Positions 57,773 through 64,000 of a stretch of 64,000 nucleotides of DNA are shown here, in pieces. Every line of letters starts with the position of its first letter. Within the stretch, counting starts at the first letter, position 1. The translations under genes and the position numbers were made by a program. The notes under the pieces were generated by a model. The model had not been told where the DNA came from, did no database searches, and saw only the letters and a list, made by a program, of their open reading frames with translations. Source of the DNA: Cepaea nemoralis (lineage: Eukaryota > Mollusca > Gastropoda > Stylommatophora > Helicidae); NCBI GenBank assembly GCA_014155875.1, contig JACEFZ010012632.1, positions 62,001 to 126,000 of the forward strand, written 5' to 3'.

Positions 57773-58055
57773 ACATCATGTAGGCCTGAGTGCACAGATC
57801 AACCACATGATGTAGGCCTGAGTGCATAGATCAACCACATGATGTAGGCCTGAGTGCATAGAGCATAACACGGTGTAGGTTGAGGGCATGGAGCATGACA
57901 TGGTGTAGGCCTGAGTGCACATATCATCACATCATCTAGGCCTGAGTGCACAAATCATCACATCATGTAGGCCTGAGTGTACAGATCATCACATCATGTA
58001 GGCCTGAGTGCACAAATCATCACATCATGTAGGCCTGACTGCACAATGATTTGTC
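57773..58055. repeat. 30/31-bp minisatellite, right part, about 9 copies
   Basis: Same unit as 46140-46824, resuming directly after the LTR with the duplicated acatc. Confidence 0.92.
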
Positions 58056-58214
58056 CTGGTCTGTCCATGACATGGTGAACGTCTTGTGCTGTGTAAGCAA
58101 CTTTCCAACACCTCCTTGTTATTTATTTATATTGATTGCTTACAACAACACCACAACGACTGATCCCTAGCACATTCTGAGATCAAAGGAGAGTGTCTGA
58201 CTATACCTGCGTGT

Positions 58215-61200
58215 GCCCATTTCTGCACGGCCATAGATGTCACCCAACACGGCACTCTCAGAGCTTGCACGGCCATAGATGTCACCCAACACTGCATTCT
58301 CAGAGCCTGCATGGCCAAAGATGTCACCCAACACTGCACAGAGATAGATATCATCCAACACTGCACTCCCAGAGTCTGCACGGCCATAGATGTCACCCAA
58401 CACTGCACGGAGGTAGATATCACCCAACATGGCACTCTCAGAGCCTGCACGGCCATAAATGTCACCCAACATGGCACTCTCAGAGCCTGCATGGCCATAG
58501 ATGTCACCCAACACTGCACAGAGATAGATGTCACCCAACATGGCACTCTCAGAGCCTGCATGGCCATAGATATCACCCAACACGGCACTCTCAGAGCCTG
58601 CAGAGTGTTGGGTGAGATCTATGGCCGTGCAGGCTCTGAGAGTGCCATGTTGGGTGACATCTATCTCTGTGCAGTGTTGGGTGACATCTATGGCCATGCA
58701 GGCTCTGAGAGTGCCATGTTGGGTGACATTTATGGCCGTGCAGGCTCTGAGAGTGCCATGTTGGGTGATATCTACCTCCGTGCAGTGTTGGGTGACATCT
58801 ATGGCCGTGCAGACTCTGGGAGTGCAGTGTTGGATGATATCTATCTCTGTGCAGTGTTGGGTGACATCTTTGGCCATGCAGGCTCTGAGAGTGCCGTGTT
58901 GGGTGATATCTATGGCCGTGCAGGCTCTGAGAGGGCCGTGTTGGGTGACATCTATGGCCATGCAGGCTCTGTCACCCAACATGGCACTCCCAGAGCCTGC
59001 ATGGCCATAGATATCACCCAACACGGCACTCTCAGAGCCTGCACGGCCATAGATGTCACCCAACACGGCACTCTCAGAGCCTGCACGGCCATAGATATCA
59101 CCCAACACGGCACTCTCAGAGCCTGCATGGCCATAGATGTCACCCAACACGGCACTCTCAGAGCCTGCATGGCCATAGATGTCACCCAACACTGCACAGA
59201 GATAGATATCACCCAACACTGCACTCTCAGAGCCTGCACGGCCATAGATGTCACCCAACACTGCACGGAGATAGATATCACCCAACACGGCACTCTCAGA
59301 GCCTGCATGGCCATAGATATCACCCAACACGGCACTCTCAGAGCCTGCACGGCCATAGATATCACCCAACACGGCACTCTCAGAGCCTGCACGGCCATAG
59401 ATGTCACCCAACACTGCACTCTCAGAGCCTGCACGGAGATAGATATCACCCAACACTGCACTCTCAGAGCCTGCACGGCCATAGATATCACCCAACACTG
59501 CACTCTCAGAGCCTGCACGGAGATAGATATCACCCAACACTGCACTCTCAGAGCCTGCACGGAGATAGATATCACCCAACACTGCACAGAGATAGATATC
59601 ACCCAACACTGCACTCTCAGAGCCTGCACGGAGATAGATGTCACCCAACACTGCACAGAGATAGATATCACCCAACACTGCACGGAGATAGATATCACCC
59701 AACACTGCACAGAGATAGATATCACCCAACACTGCACTCTCAGAGCCTGCACGGACATAGATATCACCCAACACTGCACAGAGAGAGATATCACCCAACA
59801 CTGTACGGACATAGATATCACCCAACACTGCACGGAGATAGATATCACCCAACACTGCACGGAGATAGATATCACCCAACACTGCACTCTCAGAGCCTGC
59901 ACAGAGATAGATATCATCCAACACTGCACTCCCAGAGTCTGCACGGCCATAGATGTCACCCAACACTGCACGGAGGTAGATATCACCCAACATGGCACTC
60001 TCAGAGCCTGCACGGCCATAAATGTCACCCAACATGGCACTCTCAGAGCCTGCACGGCCATAGATGTCACCCAACACTGCACAGAGATAGATGTCACCCA
60101 ACATGGCACTCTCAGAGCCTGCACGGCCATAGATCTCACCCAACACTGCACGGACATAGATGTCACCCAACATGGCACTCCCAGAGCCTGCATGGCCATA
60201 GATATCACCCAACACGGCACTCTCAGAGCCTGCACGGCCATAGATATCACCCAACACTGCACGGAGATAGATATCACCCAACACTGCACTCTCAGAGCCT
60301 GCACAGAGATAGATATCATCCAACACTGCACTCCCAGAGTCTGCACGGCCATAGATGTCACCCAACACTGCACGGAGGTAGATATCACCCAACATGGCAC
60401 TCTCAGAGCCTGCACGGCCATAAATGTCACCCAACATGGCACTCTCAGAGCCTGCACGGCCATAGATGTCACCCAACACTGCACAGAGATAGATGTCACC
60501 CAACATGGCACTCTCAGAGCCTGCACGGCCATAGATCTCACCCAACACTGCACGGACATAGATGTCACCCAACATGGCACTCCCAGAGCCTGCATGGCCA
60601 TAGATATCACCCAACACGGCACTCTCAGAGCCTGCACGGCCATAGATGTCACCCAACACGGCACTCTCAGAGCCTGCACGGCCATAGATGTCACCCAACA
60701 CGGCACTCTCAGAGCCTGCACGGCCATAGATATCACCCAACACGGCACTCTCAGAGCCTGCATGGCCATAGATGTCACCCAACACTGCACTCCCAGAGCC
60801 TGCACGGCCATAGATGTCACCCAACACTGCACAGAGATAGATATCACCCAACACTGCACTCTCAGAGCCTGCACGGCCATAGATATCACCCAACACGGCA
60901 CTCTCAGAGCCTGCATGGCCATAGATATCACCCAACACGGCACTCTCAGAGCCTGCACGGCCATAGATGTCACCCAACACGGCACTCTCAGAGCCTGCAC
61001 GGAGATAGATATCACCCAACACTGCACAGAGATAGATGTCACCCAACACTGCACAGAGATAGATGTCACCCAACACTGCACAGAGATAGATGTCACCCAA
61101 CACTGCACAGAGATAGATATCACCCAACACTGCACAGAGATAGATATCACCCAACACTGCACAGAGATAGATATCACCCAACACTGCACAGAGATAGATA

Positions 61201-61745
61201 TCACCCAACACTGCACAGAGATAGATATCACCCAACACTGCACAGAGATAGATATCACCCAACACTGCACAGAGATAGATATCACCCAACACTGCACAGA
61301 GATAGATATCACCCAACACTGCACTCTCAGAGCCTGCACGGACATAGATATCACCCAACACTGCACAGAGATAGATATCACCCAACACTGCACTCTCAGA
61401 ACCTGCACGGACATAGATGTCACCCAACACTGCACGGAGATAGATATCACCCAACACTGCACTCTCAGAACCTGCACGGACATAGATGTCACCCAACACT
61501 GCACGGAGATAGATATCACCCAACACTGCACTCTCAGAACCTGCACGGACATAGATGTCACCCAACACTGCACAGAGATAGATATCACCCAACACTGCAC
61601 TCTCAGAGCCTGCACGGACATAGATATCACCCAACACTGCACTCTCAGAGCCTGCATGGCCATAGATATTACCCAACACTGCACTCTCAGAGCCTGCACG
61701 GAGATAGATATCACCCAACACTGCACTCCCAGAGCCTGCAGCATC
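58215..61745. repeat. 42/27-bp minisatellite with internal inversion, about 3.5 kb
   Basis: The long unit (42 bp) contains ggccatagatgtcacccaac and actctcagagcctg; the short unit (27 bp) has cagagatagatatcacccaa and lacks the 15-bp cactctcagagcctg part. Blocks of specific variants recur (for example tcatccaacactgcactccc at 58350, 59915 and 60315). From 58605 to about 58970 the orientation is reversed. Both unit lengths are divisible by three, so open frames of 941-1,195 codons exist on both strands; I do not call them genes. Confidence 0.93.
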
Positions 61746-62334
61746 ACTTGGCATAAAACTAGCACACTTGTCTGCACATTATACTAGATCACAGTCTGGC
61801 CAAACAGATGTCAGTTCATCAACAAAACTAGTAAAATGCCGCAATCATCAACTTCAGCAAAACTAGTAAATGCCACAATCATCAACTTCAGTTCACCAGA
61901 CAATGGAAGGACTCCGGTTCACCAGACAATGGAAGGACTCCAGTTCACCAGACAGTGGAAGGACTCTGGTTCACAATTCACTGGAAGAAGGACAAACAGG
62001 TTCCATGAAACACTGGAGGCCCCAATACTATGCACTGCTGCTGTGAAGACGTGACCAGGTTTTTAGCAATGTCTCCTTAGTGTTGGTATATTTGTTACTG
62101 TTGGAATGTCTCTCCCACCAGTTTGATTGGTCAGACATCTACTTACCCATTTGTGTGGCATCTTTTCATATACACGACCTCCACTGCAGCTTTCTCGGCT
62201 CAGTACTCCAGTGCTAATATATCCCCTTCCCCTTAAGGAATCACTTCTATGTACTATTCTCCATTTTTGGACCTGTTTTATAACAAATTCTATGTAACAG
62301 ATTACTGGTGTCAAACATGCTCAGCTTCCTGCAC
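61746..62334. repeat. Unique sequence with a 25-bp repeat, about 4 copies
   Basis: gttcaccagacaatggaagg recurs at 61888-61980. The rest is unique, with no gene recognised. Confidence 0.7.
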
Positions 62335-62638
62335 TGCCCACTCAATGGTAATATACGGGCACCAGCAGATTGCTGTAATGTCCACTCTGTGCTGATATAC
62401 AGGCACCAGCAGATTGCTGCAATGTCCACTCTGTGCTGATATCTGGGCACCAGTAGATTGCTGCAATATCCACTCTGTGCTGATATACAGGCACCAGCAG
62501 ATTGCTGCAATGTCCACTCTGTGCTGATATCTGGGCACCAGCAGATTGCTGCAATCTCCACTCTGTGGTGATATACAGGCACCAGCAGACTGCTGCAATG
62601 TCCACTCTGTGCTGATATACGGGCACCAGCAGATGGAG
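62335..62638. repeat. 44-bp minisatellite, about 7 copies (unrelated to the 44-bp satellite)
   Basis: ggcaccagcagattgctgca followed by atgtccactctgtgctgata; variants are cagg/tggg/cggg. Confidence 0.92.
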
Positions 62639-63711
62639 GTCTCCCAACAAACTAATGAAGCTTCACATCCACACTAGCAGGCATCAGTACCACAGCCTCA
62701 CGGGCATTTTCTGAGTGTTTCAATTCAGTTGAGATTATCATCACTAAACTTTGCACACATCCACAGGTGCTTTAAGGTATTTCAGTTCAGTTCAGAAGAT
62801 CATCACTGAACTTTAGATATGTCCATAAATGCTCTGGGGTCTTTGTTCAATGGAGATTCTTTTTCTGTCAAGTCAATCTTGCTGGTCCCTGGCACAGGAG
62901 GGTAACTACTTGTCTAACAACAACAACAACCATTGACTTAATAGTAATGTGATGTCAGCAAACATAAAGCTATATTGTGAGCAAGAGATCAGACATGATA
63001 CCCTATCCCAACATCTGCTGCATAAATGTCAGTTTCATGATGACAAGCAACTATACTTTATAACAATTACTGTGGATAAATTATCCTAACATAACACTAT
63101 GTACACTCACACAGAGAGAAGTCTCAAACTGAGTTTTGTTGACTGAAACTATATTCTCAGAGACAGGTCAAGAGCTGATTATTAATAGCATACAATGGGG
63201 CACCATCCAGAGACACCCATTAATGAGCAGACATAAATCACAATAAACTTTCCAGAACAAGTCTATCTCCGACTACGTTTCATTTTTTTGTTTCATGATA
63301 AACTTTCCTGAACAAGTCTATCTCTGACTACGTTTCATTTTTTTGTTTTATGAAATACTGGCTGCTGGTAAGGGAACTCACTGTGAATGTTTCCAACTCA
63401 CGTGACTATGTTTTAAGAGTTGTTTCTGAACACCTACTTGTTTACGTTGATTGCAATTTTTTTTACATCTGAAACCTCTTTCAAGCTCAATAAGACACCA
63501 CACAAGTTACATATAAAATAATTAAACAAACTCACAAAAATGAATGTTCCAATCTGTAATATACGCACATGAATCATCTATGTTCATCCACTGTGTTGAG
63601 ATTCTCTCTCTCTCTCTCCCCCTGGCAGTCTCACACTCTCACATACTATTAAAATAGTCACGGAAGTCCCACAGACACAAACAGCATTCCACAAATAGTA
63701 TGCTCATCAGA
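62639..63711. other. Unique 3' flank of the third zinc-finger gene
   Basis: Contains a roughly 55-bp direct duplication (ataaactttcc, aagtctatctc, tacgtttcatttttttgttt) at 63243-63355 and a short TC run near 63604-63620. No gene was seen. Confidence 0.5.
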
Positions 63712-64000
63712 CTAATTCCCAGTATGAATGTGTAGATGATTTTTCAGATGATCGAACTGTGTAAAACCTACGTTACAATCGTCACACTTGTGGTTCCTTG
63801 TGTCCCCCCCATTAAGCCTGTCCACGTGGCCCACCAGCTCAAGTCCAACACTAAAACTATCACAATTGTTGGGATGCATCTTTCTCTTGTGTTTCTTCAA
63901 GTCACCTCCCTGATTAAAACTGGAACAACAGAAATCACATTTGAAAGGTTTCTCCACTGTGTGTATTCTTTTATGTCTCTTCAAACTCTCAGCCCAGACA
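63712..64000 (-). CDS. C2H2 zinc-finger protein, C-terminal end (cut by window edge)
   Basis: The frame is open to the window's right edge, so the start lies outside. It begins inside a finger (VWAESLKRHKRIH), then a C2H2 finger with four residues between its histidines (CDFCCSSFNQGGDLKKHKRK and MH). A spacer of about 30 residues without a finger follows, and then a last finger (CDDCNVGFTQFDHLKNHLHI and H) just before the stop. The same plan (an AW-x-ES finger, another finger, a spacer, a final CDDC-x-x-GFTQ finger) occurs at the end of the gene at 13534, so they are close paralogues. Probably a DNA-binding protein. Confidence 0.85.
   Translation of the reverse strand, partial: VWAESLKRHKRIHTVEKPFKCDFCCSSFNQGGDLKKHKRKMHPNNCDSFSVGLELVGHVDRLNGGDTRNHKCDDCNVGFTQFDHLKNHLHIHTGN

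Noticed and set aside
58167..61787. Open frames of 941-1,195 codons on both strands
   Set aside because: They are due to unit lengths divisible by three in a minisatellite; peptides are perfect short repeats on both strands, with no unique domain.

Overview
The window is animal genomic DNA. It holds intron-containing C2H2 zinc-finger genes with GT-AG junctions, LINEs with a C-terminal RNase H, Ty3/gypsy LTR retrotransposons, a piggyBac-type DNA transposon, tRNA-derived SINEs, and very many minisatellites. The LINE and SINE types and the minisatellite load suggest a lophotrochozoan, perhaps a gastropod or other mollusc; this is inference. There is no bacterial operon, rRNA gene or true tRNA gene, and I found no CRISPR array.

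Host genes. Three related C2H2 genes lie on the minus strand: 1922-3054 (10 fingers), 13534-14861 (9 good fingers plus degenerate ones) and 63712-64000 (C-terminal end, cut by the window edge). The middle gene can be extended upstream by three small exons (19473-19587, 20717-20785, 21505-21570). Their splice sites and phases fit all the way to the zinc-finger exon. Its introns are packed with different minisatellites. A possible plus-strand first exon of a secreted protein lies at 8157-8280.

Mobile DNA. A degenerate Ty3/gypsy element occupies 27488-35175 (plus strand, 5-bp target duplication TAAAC). A younger-looking relative occupies 46825-57772 (minus strand, target duplication ACATC, LTRs differing at 2 of 598 positions). 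In both, integrase remnants lie between protease and reverse transcriptase, the Gmr1-like order, and the integrase catalytic core is missing. The second element's gag is split by a piggyBac-like transposon (53007-55681) with TTAA duplications; leaving it out restores the gag-pol frame. Two almost identical 5'-truncated LINE copies (25874-27248 and 35682-37046) lie in a 44-bp satellite and share both junctions, so they are a segmental duplication. The second copy keeps the empty site of the first LTR element. Other LINE pieces lie at 298-1900, 6347-7752, 41590-43800 and 45560-46050; SINEs lie at 11570-12084, 21115-21350 and 40860-41000.

Repeats. About 25 tandem-repeat families cover roughly 37% of the window; the two LTR elements cover about 29%. 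Several arrays have unit lengths divisible by three, so they give long open frames, often on both strands, which I do not regard as genes. Three arrays stand out: the 52-bp array copies the splice donor of a neighbouring exon, the 49-bp array is an amplified piece of a retrotransposon ORF1, and the 42/27-bp array contains a near-perfect palindrome of about 370-bp arms.
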